A program made the translations under genes and the position numbers. Below, one piece after another: positions 7,027 through 14,606 of a stretch of DNA of 27,487 bases (position 1 is its first letter; every line of letters begins with the position of its first letter). Location: assembly GCA_002380945.1 (NCBI GenBank), contig DFWO01000200.1, forward strand, positions 1-27,487, given 5' to 3'. This DNA comes from Methylococcaceae bacterium UBA4132. Lineage in GTDB: Bacteria > Pseudomonadota > Gammaproteobacteria > Methylococcales > Methylomonadaceae. Below the pieces are notes generated by a model, which searched no databases, had not been told where the DNA came from, and worked only from the letters and a program-made list of their open reading frames with translations.

Positions 7027-8730
7027 TTATCTTAAGGCGCGTGCCATATCCATATCATATTGATATTCCAATGTCTCTTGAGTTCTTTGACACGGATAGG
7101 ATTGGCAATACTGATTATCAGTTATATAGTCGTACATAACAGTTATCATGTCGTATTGGTGTAAAACATTTTTTTTAACAAACTGACTGTTGATAATAAA
7201 AAAAGCAGGTGGTTTATGAATATTATCTTCTTCGTTATTACGATATCCCATATCGTAATAAAAATTCATTCCACCTAGCTTGGGAACATGATCTCCCATA
7301 ATAATAATCAAACTATTAGGGTCTAGTTTAATAAGTTTCTGCAAATAATCTGCTAATGCTTCAGTACGATAATATATTTGATTTGTCGCTCTTTGGTATT
7401 CATCGTTTAATGGCTTTTTATTAACCTGTGCTTTCAAACGGATTGGATGTCTTTTTTTATCTAAATTAAATGGTAAATGCCCATACACACCTAATACATA
7501 ATTAAATATAGCTGGATGATCTTTTTGTTCCAAATGTGCTTTAACAAAAGCTATATTTTGTTCAAATAAATCGCCATCAAACATAAAATCGCTTTTATCG
7601 ACTAAGGATAAATAAGTATTACTTTTAGGCGCGTATTGTTTGGGGAAATAAATTTCACCAAATCCTAATCCTTTATAAGCATTAATCTCATTAAAAAAGT
7701 TTGGTTTATAGCTATTAGTCGCGACTACTCGATAACCTGCTTCTTTTAATAGCGTGGGAACGCAAAACACATTTGCGCCTGTAAAGCCATTAAACTCAAT
7801 ACTGTCATATTTATGTAGTGCAGGCGCACCGCATAATACTTCAAATTCTGCTTCTGCGGTAAATCCACCAAATACAGGAGAAATAACCGCGCTTTCATTT
7901 TTATCAATTAAATTGGAAAAATCTTTCGCATAGACAGTATCATTATAGCTAATTTTGGCAAATAACTTCGGATTAAAAAAACTTTCCATCATAATAACGT
8001 GAATATTACGTTTATTGTTTCTTTCTTTCAGAAACTGAGCTAATTTATTTTGTGATGCCTCATAATCTTTAGCATTAATATTATATATTTCGCTGGCAAT
8101 GTCTTTTGAATTTACCATCTCTGCTTCAAAATATAATAATACCGTTATATAACCATTTTGTGCAGTTCCTTGATCTGACCAATAGGTCGCACCAAATCTT
8201 GCCAAAGTTCTAAATAAGCCATCTATATACCACACTGGCTTTATTGATACGAACACAACAATCATAATAACCATGATTATAGGCAATAAATATCGATACC
8301 ATACTTTAGTAAGATTAATGGCTAATATAAAGAAAACATGTAACAAAATTGTGACATAAAGTGCGATTTGCCAAAATGGCAAAACATCAACTAATTCTGG
8401 TATCTCAGATAAATCACAAAGCTTAAATATTTTTCCAAATGATATAAAATAATATTCATAAAAAATATAAAAAAGAATAATGGGCATCAGTGCGAGAAAA
8501 TATCTATACCTATTATCTTTTAATACAAAAAACAGTGAATAATAACTAATTGTTACTAAGAAAAATTCTAGGGGCATGAAGTTAATCGCGCCATGATCCC
8601 AAGCATAGATACCACCATATAAATTACTTAATGGCGGATAACTCAGCAAAAATAAAATAATGCTTGCTATGGGAATAAATAGATATTTAGTTAGTGGTAA
8701 TAAAGAGGCAGCTATTGGTTGTTTATTCAT
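7027..8730 (-). CDS. LtaS/OpgB-like phosphoglycerol transferase, copy 2
   Basis: A 567-residue paralog of the gene just downstream, with the same five-helix N-terminus and periplasmic sulfatase-fold domain. The catalytic set is intact: E249 in IMMESFF, T291 in FGGFTAEAE, H418 in YGHLPF, and D480/H481 in IIMGDH. Long stretches, such as the fourth helix (LPFWQIALYVTILLHVFF), are identical in both copies, while the first periplasmic loop (about 35-55) and the linker at 215-240 differ. Both active sites being conserved suggests both are used, perhaps on different acceptors. The start lies 2 bp after the stop of the broken acyltransferase, with the weak ribosome site inside that gene's end, so expression was probably coupled to it. 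Confidence 0.85.
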   Translation of the reverse strand: MNKQPIAASLLPLTKYLFIPIASIILFLLSYPPLSNLYGGIYAWDHGAINFMPLEFFLVTISYYSLFFVLKDNRYRYFLALMPIILFYIFYEYYFISFGKIFKLCDLSEIPELVDVLPFWQIALYVTILLHVFFILAINLTKVWYRYLLPIIMVIMIVVFVSIKPVWYIDGLFRTLARFGATYWSDQGTAQNGYITVLLYFEAEMVNSKDIASEIYNINAKDYEASQNKLAQFLKERNNKRNIHVIMMESFFNPKLFAKISYNDTVYAKDFSNLIDKNESAVISPVFGGFTAEAEFEVLCGAPALHKYDSIEFNGFTGANVFCVPTLLKEAGYRVVATNSYKPNFFNEINAYKGLGFGEIYFPKQYAPKSNTYLSLVDKSDFMFDGDLFEQNIAFVKAHLEQKDHPAIFNYVLGVYGHLPFNLDKKRHPIRLKAQVNKKPLNDEYQRATNQIYYRTEALADYLQKLIKLDPNSLIIIMGDHVPKLGGMNFYYDMGYRNNEEDNIHKPPAFFIINSQFVKKNVLHQYDMITVMYDYITDNQYCQSYPCQRTQETLEYQYDMDMARALR

Positions 8731-8732
8731 TG

Positions 8733-9697
8733 TTACTCAATATTTAAATTTTTTAGAAGTAGCTTTCTAGTGGGCATAAATAATAAATTATCAGTCATAT
8801 CAGAAATTATTTTTGTAGCCAATATAACGGTGATGATTATGGATAATAAGAGCAAAACAATGAATGTGCTAAATATACTTACCGAATTTAACACTTTTAT
8901 AAAGCCAATCAAACCGATAAATTTAATAAAAAACCCGTGCCAAACCATACGCCGTGATGGTTAATAATTTATTCGGTAACAGGGCAATAACACAAACACC
9001 GACTAAAAAAGAAACGGCATAAATTAACAAGCGAATAAATCCAGCATACCAGTAATCAAAGCCTAGCGCGGGATAAGACATACTGCCATAAAACCACTGT
9101 GCAGACACATCATTAAAATACCAACATAAAATGAACGCCAGCAAAACGACAGTGATAAAAAAGCCCGATGATAGTTTTGTAATCGCTGGAAAAATAGTGG
9201 CGTTAGCGTGTGACCTAAGACAAAAAAAGGTAAGAAAGTCAGAACCCTAGATAATATCCTGTTTGTGAGCAATAGCCAGCACCCACGCCGATAATGAGAC
9301 TGATAATAACGGGAAATCTAAAACAACACAGTACAGGCAATAGTAATTTCCAAAAAAACAAACTCCATAAAAACCATAACATCCAGTAGGGTTGTAGGTT
9401 AAGCGTGTAATGGCTAAGCGTGTCGTAACGGGCAAATTCTAGCAGTTCATACAACACTTCAAAGACTAATAGCGGAATAAGCAACGATGACACTTGTCCG
9501 AACAGGACTTTTTTAGTCAGTTCAGTCTTCGTCAACATACCCGAAATCAGCACAAACATGGGAATATGAAAAGAGTAAATCAATAAATACACCGTCTTAA
9601 GCACTGGGCTATTAGTGACCAACTCCAGACTATGTCCAAACACAACAAGGAAGATTAGCGTAATTTTGGCATTATCAAGTAAATAATTGCGTTCCAT
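8733..9697 (-). pseudogene. Acyltransferase 3 family (NolL/OatA-like O-acetylase), broken by three frameshifts
   Basis: Read in the right order, four overlapping frames rebuild one multi-helix membrane acyltransferase of about 320 residues. The start (ATG at 9697) gives MERNYLLDNAKITL, then LVVFGHSLEL (family His) and FHIPMFVLISG, the usual acyltransferase 3 opening; an in-frame TTG at 9721 is less likely. Frame changes are needed near 9240-9255 (GGG run), near 9170-9185 (AAAA run) and near 8940 (before WHGFFIKF). The last segment ends KNLNIE and stops at 8733. Such enzymes O-acetylate sugars in the envelope; in E. coli an acyltransferase 3 protein (OpgC) acts alongside OpgB on periplasmic glucans, so the neighbouring transferases fit. 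No internal stops other than those from the shifts are seen, so decay is recent or some shifts are sequencing errors. Confidence 0.75.
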
Positions 9698-9719
9698 GTG
9701 TATGACTTGGCAGAGTGGC

Positions 9720-9752
9720 AAACCTAGCGGATTTTAAAAATCTACTAGGTTT
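9720..9752. repeat. AAACCT-type hairpin element, copy 1 (possible terminator of the fchA-like gene)
   Basis: AAACCTAGCGGATTTT (9720-9735) pairs with AAAATCTACTAGGTTT (9737-9752) with three mismatched bases in the middle. It lies 42 bases past the stop of the cyclodeaminase-like gene and just before the acyltransferase start. It resembles the perfect palindrome at 11948-11980. A smaller stem GTAAGC-acg-GCTTAC lies between it and the stop. Confidence 0.65.
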
Positions 9753-9794
9753 TCATAAAAGCATTTACTGTGTAAGCACGGCTTACGTTGAATA

Positions 9795-10424
9795 TTACAG
9801 CTTAACTTTAATTACCTGATAAATAGCTTCGGCGTTCGTTTCTGCATTCTGCATAATGTCAGCTAATTCAGCCAATCTTGCGTCGGCAAAGTCGCGCTCT
9901 TTCAAACTACCCGCATTAACATAGACATTAAGAGCCGCTGTTTTTAGCCCACCATACGCCGCCATAACTGCCGCACCTGCATCACTGATAACGTTAGGAT
10001 TGCCTTTATCAGCAGCAATACGGCTAAGTTCAATGACTTTGGCACAGGCTTTAGCGCAATCTAATGGCACATCAGTCGCATCTTTTAATACCGTTTGGAT
10101 AGCCCCACTCCGCACAGTTTTTTCTTCGTCTGTTTCTTTCGGTAAGCCGTAAGCTGCCATCACGCGATTAAACACATCGACATCAGCTTGAATCATGTCA
10201 GTGAGTTGCTGACGTAACGTTTCGGCTTGTTGTAACAGGTTTTGCATATCGGTTTCAACTTCAGCAAATTTTGGTTTGCCGATGGTTAGATTACACACCA
10301 TGCTGATAAGAGCCGCGCCTTGTGCGCCCATCACAGCCGCCGCACTACCGCCACCTGGTGTGGCTGATTTACTGGCTAAGTTATCGAGAAAGTGTTCTAT
10401 GGATTGGTTTTTTATTTCGTTCAT
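9795..10424 (-). CDS. Formiminotransferase-cyclodeaminase-like protein / methenyltetrahydrofolate cyclohydrolase (FchA family)
   Basis: A 209-residue all-helical protein of the cyclodeaminase (FTCD C-terminal) family. The signature TPGGGSAAAVMGAQGAAL is at residues 22-39, followed by a GKPKF segment (49-53), DAD-like acidic residues (QADVDVFN, about 79-86), and the closing DAGAAVMAAYGGL segment (about 148-160). Members deaminate formiminotetrahydrofolate or hydrolyse methenyltetrahydrofolate to formyltetrahydrofolate; FchA does the latter in methylotrophs and some anaerobes. No other folate or histidine-degradation gene is nearby, so which reaction it serves cannot be settled here. The ATG at 10422-10424 starts the family's conserved N-terminus; the ribosome site is weak. 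It is transcribed toward the acyltransferase but separated by hairpins. Confidence 0.88.
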   Translation of the reverse strand: MNEIKNQSIEHFLDNLASKSATPGGGSAAAVMGAQGAALISMVCNLTIGKPKFAEVETDMQNLLQQAETLRQQLTDMIQADVDVFNRVMAAYGLPKETDEEKTVRSGAIQTVLKDATDVPLDCAKACAKVIELSRIAADKGNPNVISDAGAAVMAAYGGLKTAALNVYVNAGSLKERDFADARLAELADIMQNAETNAEAIYQVIKVKL

Positions 10425-10441
10425 TGTGAATAGTGTGGTTT

Positions 10442-10707
10442 CTACGGAAAATATTTATAAACATCTTTTCGATGTAAAAAGCGGGTAAAAATTATTTCTT
10501 CATTAACTATTTCAATACCGATTTGATATTCGCCTGAACGAATACGGTAAAAACTATCATAACCTTGCATTTTCTTAACATGATTTATTTCTGATAGTGT
10601 GTTTTCTGACTTGCAATGCGCAATAATTTCTTTAACTTTATTTAACAGTTTTTGGTTATTAATAGCGCGTTTGCTTTAGCAAATCGTGCTTCAAATTTTA
10701 CGTTCAC
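10442..10707 (-). pseudogene. RelE/ParE-family toxin, frameshifted
   Basis: Starting from GTG at 10705-10707 the reading is NVKFEARFAKA, then the frame must change near 10663-10675. The rest reads INNQKLLNKVKEII, passes through FYRIRSGEYQIGIEI and IIFTRFLHRKDVYKYF, and ends at TAG (10442). The YRIRxGxYRIG-like core and the LHRKDVYKYFP end are typical of RelE/ParE toxins, which cut mRNA on the ribosome (RelE) or poison gyrase (ParE). At about 88 codons the rebuilt length is normal. Only one frameshift is seen. The start lies 6 bp after the stop of an antitoxin remnant, as expected of a toxin-antitoxin operon. Because the antitoxin is also broken, loss of toxin function fits. Confidence 0.75.
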
Positions 10708-10713
10708 TCATTA

Positions 10714-10770
10714 TTACCAAAACACTTCATCCTCGGAAATAAAATCATTAGTTTTTGGCGAAAATTCTTA
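10714..10770 (-). pseudogene. C-terminal remnant of the cognate antitoxin
   Basis: Directly upstream of the toxin a short frame reads EFSPKTNDFISEDEVFW and stops at 10714-10716. The acidic, unstructured tail ending in a Trp looks like the toxin-binding end of a small antitoxin (Phd/RelB type). An in-frame stop precedes it, exactly where the palindromic repeat at 10771 begins, so everything N-terminal, including the DNA-binding part, is missing. The family cannot be named from 17 residues. Confidence 0.5.
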
Positions 10771-10848
10771 ATAGGATGTGCCGACGTTAGGAGGCGCATC
10801 AATACACGGTGACATAAATGATGCGCTTCGTTCCTCGGCGCATCCTAT
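10771..10848. repeat. GTAGG-type palindromic repeat (GGATG..GCGCATCCTAT form)
   Basis: ATAGGATGTGCCGA at the left is mirrored by TCGGCGCATCCTAT at the right (one mismatch), and an inner GGCGCATCA pairs with TGATGCGC-. The loop is about 15 bases. It sits at the broken end of the antitoxin remnant and before the unknown gene's stop at 10861. Confidence 0.75.
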
Positions 10849-10860
10849 CGTGCTTGTTGA

Positions 10861-11370
10861 TTACCACTCATGATGTTTAAGACCAATAGATGTTGCCAAT
10901 GGATATGTAATATTTCCCCATTTATGCTCTGTGAACATCCTACCTTCATTTTTCCTAGAAGTTACTAATATTACATCAATCCCTTTTTCTTTTATTTCAT
11001 TTAATGTTTTTTCATAAACTATATCGTTAGCAATAAGAATAATGTTTTCAGTATTAATAATCCTTTCTAAATGGTCAATTATTTCAAAACAAATAAACTC
11101 ATTTGTTTTTTCAACAAAGATTTTACATTCTACTCCACTATCAATTGTAAACTTAAGCTTGGTTATACCAATTTCTTCATATTCTGTATAATAAAAAACG
11201 TAACAATTTATTATTTTTTCATTTGATTTAAAGTAATCATAAGTCGATATTATACTACTAACTACGTCTTGTAAATCGGGGTAACTAAACGATCTATCTG
11301 GGTATATCTCTTTATAGGATTTTATTGTTTTTTGTATTGAGTTTTCTAAAAAAATACCATCAACAATCAA
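10861..11370 (-). CDS. Unknown protein, possibly NYN/PIN-like fold
   Basis: About 169 residues, strikingly AT-rich with Lys/Ile/Asn codons unlike the core genes. The opening SLIVDGIFLENSI resembles the first strand and acidic residue of NYN/PIN-type nucleases; IILIANDIVYEKTLNEIKEKGIDVILV (within residues about 110-140) resembles their later strand-helix-strand, though the usual acidic SGD signature is degenerate (AND). The start is uncertain: the frame is open back to about 11397 and has no ATG, so TTG at 11368-11370 or another rare codon must serve, and an AT repeat obscures the site. It follows the nuclease-like gene by 13 bp, in the same direction. The fold assignment is my inference at low confidence; catalytic activity is doubtful. 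Confidence 0.5.
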   Translation of the reverse strand: MIVDGIFLENSIQKTIKSYKEIYPDRSFSYPDLQDVVSSIISTYDYFKSNEKIINCYVFYYTEYEEIGITKLKFTIDSGVECKIFVEKTNEFICFEIIDHLERIINTENIILIANDIVYEKTLNEIKEKGIDVILVTSRKNEGRMFTEHKWGNITYPLATSIGLKHHEW

Positions 11371-11383
11371 TGAGGTATATTTT

Positions 11384-11832
11384 TTAATTTTTAATTTTTA
11401 ATTTTCCAAGTTTTCTCTTAAGTTTAGAAGCCATTTCTTTGTTGAATTCTCTTTCTAAAAAATATGGCTCTTTAAGTGTTTTATGAGTAAATCTAAGAAT
11501 ATATTTATTATCTGATTTATTCCACTCACTAATTTCATCATTGAAAAATGTGAGCAATATATAACTTAAATCCTCATTTACAATATAAAGGAAAACCACA
11601 AAGTTTTCTTCAACATATGGAACTGGTATGTTAATGTGGCTTCCGCTATTTTTTAGCGTGCGTCCTTTACATTGTATTTTTAAGAAATGAGTATATTTAT
11701 CTTTTATATTATCTACAATTAATAAATCAGCACCTTCTTTATCGAAAGAGGGTTTTGTTACCTGAATCCATGCTTTATTAATTCATGTTGTATGAACGAT
11801 TCTGATTGAATTTCTAATGGTTTAGTATCCAT
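11384..11832 (-). pseudogene. PD-(D/E)XK nuclease-like gene with one frameshift
   Basis: ATG at 11830-11832 gives MDTKPLEIQSESFIQHELIKHGF, then a stop at 11758-11760. Skipping to the neighbouring frame at that point continues VTKPSFDKEGADLLIV, then FLKIQCKGRTLKN and VVFLYIVNEDLSYIL, ending KLKIKN at 11384. The layout Glu in the first helix, Asp in GADLL, and Gln-x-Lys in IQCKGR matches the PD-(D/E)XK nuclease core, as in homing-endonuclease- or resolvase-like restriction folds. About 149 codons in total. A single missing base near 11759-11766 explains the break, so the gene was intact recently or the base is a sequence error. It forms an AT-rich two-gene unit with the following unknown gene. 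Confidence 0.55.
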
Positions 11833-11868
11833 AATTTAATCGTTAAACTCGTAAGGTGGATTAGTCGC

Positions 11869-11904
11869 GTAGGTTGGGCTGCCAAAAAGCTGCAACCTAA
11901 CCCA
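11869..11904. repeat. GTAGG-type palindromic repeat
   Basis: GTAGGTTGGGCTGC pairs with the following GCAACCTAACCCA around CAAAAAG. It is nearly the same as the copy at 23301-23335. A small stem CTCCAG/CTGGAG (11909-11914, 11935-11940) follows. Confidence 0.7.
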
Positions 11905-11947
11905 CTATCTCCAGTCCTTAATATACACGCAACGCTGGAGCGGCGGG

Positions 11948-11980
11948 AAACCTCCGAGGTTTTAAAAACCTCGGAGGTTT
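11948..11980. repeat. AAACCT-type perfect palindrome, copy 2 (terminator-like, downstream of cysS)
   Basis: AAACCTCCGAGGTTT (11948-11962) and AAACCTCGGAGGTTT (11966-11980) are perfect 15-bp arms around TAA. It lies 8 bp past the cysS stop and probably ends that transcript. An outer pair, CGGCGGGAA (11941-11949) with TTCCCGCCG (11992-12000), encloses it; the right outer arm is the last coding bases of cysS. Confidence 0.8.
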
Positions 11981-11988
11981 ATTGTTCT

Positions 11989-13362
11989 TTATTCCCGCCG
12001 CCAACTGGTTGTGCCATCGGGTGCGTCTTCTAAAATAATCCCTGCTGCTTTTAAAGCGTTGCGGATTTTATCGGCGGTTGCCCAGTCTTTGGCTTTTTTG
12101 GCATCAATACGCGCTTGGATTTGTTGCTCTATTTCGGCATCGTCGTCACTGTCGCCTTTTAGAAAGGCTTCGGGGTCGTCTTGTAACAAGCCCAATAAGC
12201 TGCCTAAGCTGCGTAGGGTGTTGGCTAAGACGGCGGCTTGTTCAGGGGCGTGGTCTTTGACTTTGTTGAGTTCACGCGCTACATCAAACAATACGGATAC
12301 GGCAACGGGCGTATTAAAATCGTCATTCATTGCCTGTTCAAAACGGTTTTTTGCGTCCGTATCGAGTTCGGTGCTTTCCACTGCACAGCCACGCAAGGCA
12401 ATGTAAAGCCGTTGTAGTGCCGCGCCTGCTTCATTCAAGGATTCATCGGAATAATTCAACGGGCTACGGTAATGACTGGACAGGATAAAGAAGCGGATGA
12501 TTTCAGGGCGGTATTGTTTTAATACTTCGCGGACGGTGAAAAAATTGCCCAAGGATTTGGACATTTTTTCGTTATCAACGCGCACAAAACCGTTGTGCAT
12601 CCACAGGTTGACAAATTTTTCACCCGTCGCGCCTTCGGATTGGGCTATTTCATTTTCATGGTGCGGGAACTGTAAATCCATGCCGCCGCCGTGTATATCG
12701 AAGGAGTTACCCAAGCAGCAAGTGGACATGGCGGAGCATTCGATATGCCAACCCGGCCGCCCATTGCCCCAAGGAGATTGCCAAGACGGTTCGCCTGCTT
12801 TTGCCATTTTCCATAACACAAAATCCAGCGGATTATTTTTGGCTTGGTCAACATCGACTCGTTCACCTGCTTGTAAATCTGCTAGATTTTTGCCTGATAA
12901 TTGACCGTAGTTTTTAAATTTATCGACTGCGTAAAACACGTCACCATTAGTACCCACATAAGCCAAACCGTTGTTAATCAGGGTTTCAATCATCGCGATA
13001 ATGTCGGGGATGGATTGGGTGGCGCGGGGTTCTATATCGACAGGCAACACCGATAACGCGCGTTCATCTTCGTGCATGGCGGTGATGAAGCGTTCAGTCA
13101 GGGCGTTAAAATCTTCGCCGTTTTCAAAAGCGCGTTGAATGATTTTGTCGTCGATGTCGGTGATGTTGCGAACATAGGTTAAGTCGTAACCTAAGTGGCG
13201 AAAGTAACGCGCCACGGTATCGAATACCACCATAACGCGGGCGTGACCAATATGGCAGTAGTCATAAACCGTCATACCACAAACGTACAGTCCGACTTTA
13301 CCCGCAACACGCGGCTGGAATTGTTCTTTTTTTCGAGTGAGGGTGTTGTATATTTTTAACAT
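11989..13362 (-). CDS. cysS: Cysteinyl-tRNA synthetase
   Basis: A 457-residue class I synthetase that charges tRNA-Cys. The HIGH motif is exact at 37-40 (YCHIGHAR) and KMSKSLGN is at 266-273. The zinc site that selects cysteine is complete: C28 in YVCGMTV, C209 in HIECSAMS, H234 and E238 in FPHHENEIA. The C-terminal anticodon-binding helices end in SWRRE. The length matches the bacterial enzyme. The ATG at 13360-13362 begins the conserved LKIYNTLTRKK opening; no good ribosome site is seen. It is separated from purK by repeat copy B, so it may have its own promoter. Confidence 0.98.
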   Translation of the reverse strand: MLKIYNTLTRKKEQFQPRVAGKVGLYVCGMTVYDYCHIGHARVMVVFDTVARYFRHLGYDLTYVRNITDIDDKIIQRAFENGEDFNALTERFITAMHEDERALSVLPVDIEPRATQSIPDIIAMIETLINNGLAYVGTNGDVFYAVDKFKNYGQLSGKNLADLQAGERVDVDQAKNNPLDFVLWKMAKAGEPSWQSPWGNGRPGWHIECSAMSTCCLGNSFDIHGGGMDLQFPHHENEIAQSEGATGEKFVNLWMHNGFVRVDNEKMSKSLGNFFTVREVLKQYRPEIIRFFILSSHYRSPLNYSDESLNEAGAALQRLYIALRGCAVESTELDTDAKNRFEQAMNDDFNTPVAVSVLFDVARELNKVKDHAPEQAAVLANTLRSLGSLLGLLQDDPEAFLKGDSDDDAEIEQQIQARIDAKKAKDWATADKIRNALKAAGIILEDAPDGTTSWRRE

Positions 13363-13422
13363 GAGGTTTTTAGTCTAAGTCACAAAGCTGGGTAATTTAT
13401 CCAGCGTATACAGAGAGTTTTT

Positions 13423-13504
13423 GTCCACGAAAAGCACGAAAGACACGAAAGACACGAAAAATTTTTTAGCTAATACTTTCGTACTTTTCGTGTCTTTCGT
13501 GGAC
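13423..13504. repeat. CACGAAA-arm palindromic element, copy B
   Basis: The left arm GTCCACGAAAAGCACGAAAG continues with two ACACGAAAG units (13423-13460). The right arm (13477-13504) ends TGTCTTTCGTGGAC and mirrors it. The loop is short (about 16 bases) and AT-rich. It starts 8 bp past the purK stop and ends about 60 bp before cysS. Confidence 0.85.
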
Positions 13505-13511
13505 AAATAAT

Positions 13512-14606
13512 TTAAGAATCATCCACTTCATCGGCTAATGCGATTAACGGTTGTAGTAATTCGGCTAATTGTTCGCTACTCTCAGCGCGTACTGTGGCAT
13601 GAGCGACTTTACGACCTTTGCGTGGGGCTTTGTCATACAGATGACAGTGCGTGTGTGGCAGTGCCAATAAGTCTTTGGTCTCAGGCAATCCACCAATAAA
13701 ATTAACCATCGCTGATTGCCCGACTAAGCCAGTCGCGCCTAATGGCAAACCTGTAATAGCGCGTAAGTGGTTTTCAAATTGGCTGGTTTCCGCGCCTTCA
13801 ATTGTCCAATGCCCTGAGTTATGCACACGCGGCGCGAATTCGTTGGCGATTAGTTCACCGCCCACGTCAAATAATTCTAAGGCTAGTACGCCGACATAAT
13901 CCAAGGCTTTCAATAAACGAGTGACATAGTTTTCAGCGGCTTGCTGCATGGCATCATTAACACGCGCTGTTGACACGCGCAAAATACCACCACGATGGAC
14001 ATTTTCAGCCAGCGGATAAAAAGCAATTTCACCTGACACACTGCGCACCGCGATAATGGATACTTCTCTATCAAATGCTACAAACCCTTCAACGATAGCA
14101 GGTACACCTTGTAATAATTCCCATGCCGCCGCTAAATCATCGGCTGAACGCAATACCGATTGCCCTTTGCCGTCATAACCTTGCGTGCGGCTTTTTAAAA
14201 TGGCAGGGTAGCCAATGATATTCATGACGCGTTTTAGCGTTGCTAAGCTATCTATAGCGGCATACTGTGCAGTTGGAATACCAATGTCATCGAAAAATCT
14301 TTTTTCTACCAAACGATCTTGTGCAACGGCTAATGCGTTAGGTTCGGGATGAACTTCTGTGTGTGTAGCGAGAAATTCAGCAACAGGTGCGGGTACATTT
14401 TCAAATTCGTAAGTCACCACATCGGCACGTTCTGCCAATTGTGCCAGTAATTCGGGGTCGTTATAGTCACCGAGTAGATGCTCACCTAAGCGATTAGCAC
14501 AAGCATCGGCAGAGGGATCAAGAAAAATAAATTCTAACCCTAACGGAACACCTGCTAACGCCATCATACGCGCAAGTTGTCCTGCGCCTAACACACCCAC
14601 TTTCAT
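13512..14606 (-). CDS. purK: N5-carboxyaminoimidazole ribonucleotide synthase
   Basis: PurK uses ATP and bicarbonate to carboxylate AIR to N5-CAIR in purine synthesis. The 364-residue ATP-grasp protein opens with MKVGVLGAGQLARMMALA, has the ATP-loop region KSRTQGYDGKGQ (about 137-148), the FVAFDREVSIIAVR strand (about 172-185) and the closing EFAPRVHNSGHWTIEGA segment with metal and substrate residues. The length is normal. Its ATG overlaps the purE stop as ATGA, so the two are translationally coupled; PurE uses its product directly. Confidence 0.97.
   Translation of the reverse strand: MKVGVLGAGQLARMMALAGVPLGLEFIFLDPSADACANRLGEHLLGDYNDPELLAQLAERADVVTYEFENVPAPVAEFLATHTEVHPEPNALAVAQDRLVEKRFFDDIGIPTAQYAAIDSLATLKRVMNIIGYPAILKSRTQGYDGKGQSVLRSADDLAAAWELLQGVPAIVEGFVAFDREVSIIAVRSVSGEIAFYPLAENVHRGGILRVSTARVNDAMQQAAENYVTRLLKALDYVGVLALELFDVGGELIANEFAPRVHNSGHWTIEGAETSQFENHLRAITGLPLGATGLVGQSAMVNFIGGLPETKDLLALPHTHCHLYDKAPRKGRKVAHATVRAESSEQLAELLQPLIALADEVDDS

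Noticed and set aside
8719..8964. Plus-strand open frame opposite the broken acyltransferase
   Set aside because: The minus strand encodes the clear acyltransferase C-terminus; the plus frame has no family signal or ribosome site.
10861..11832. The AT-rich cassette as a classical restriction-modification system
   Set aside because: No methyltransferase motif (such as DPPY or a SAM-binding FxGxG) is present on either strand nearby.
12011..12904. Several plus-strand open frames inside cysS
   Set aside because: They mirror the coding strand's low stop frequency; cysS has all its motifs in the other strand.
13423..13460. Short tandem ACACGAAAG units that could suggest a CRISPR array
   Set aside because: Units are only 8-9 bases with no spacers, and are part of one arm of a palindromic element; no cas gene is in view.
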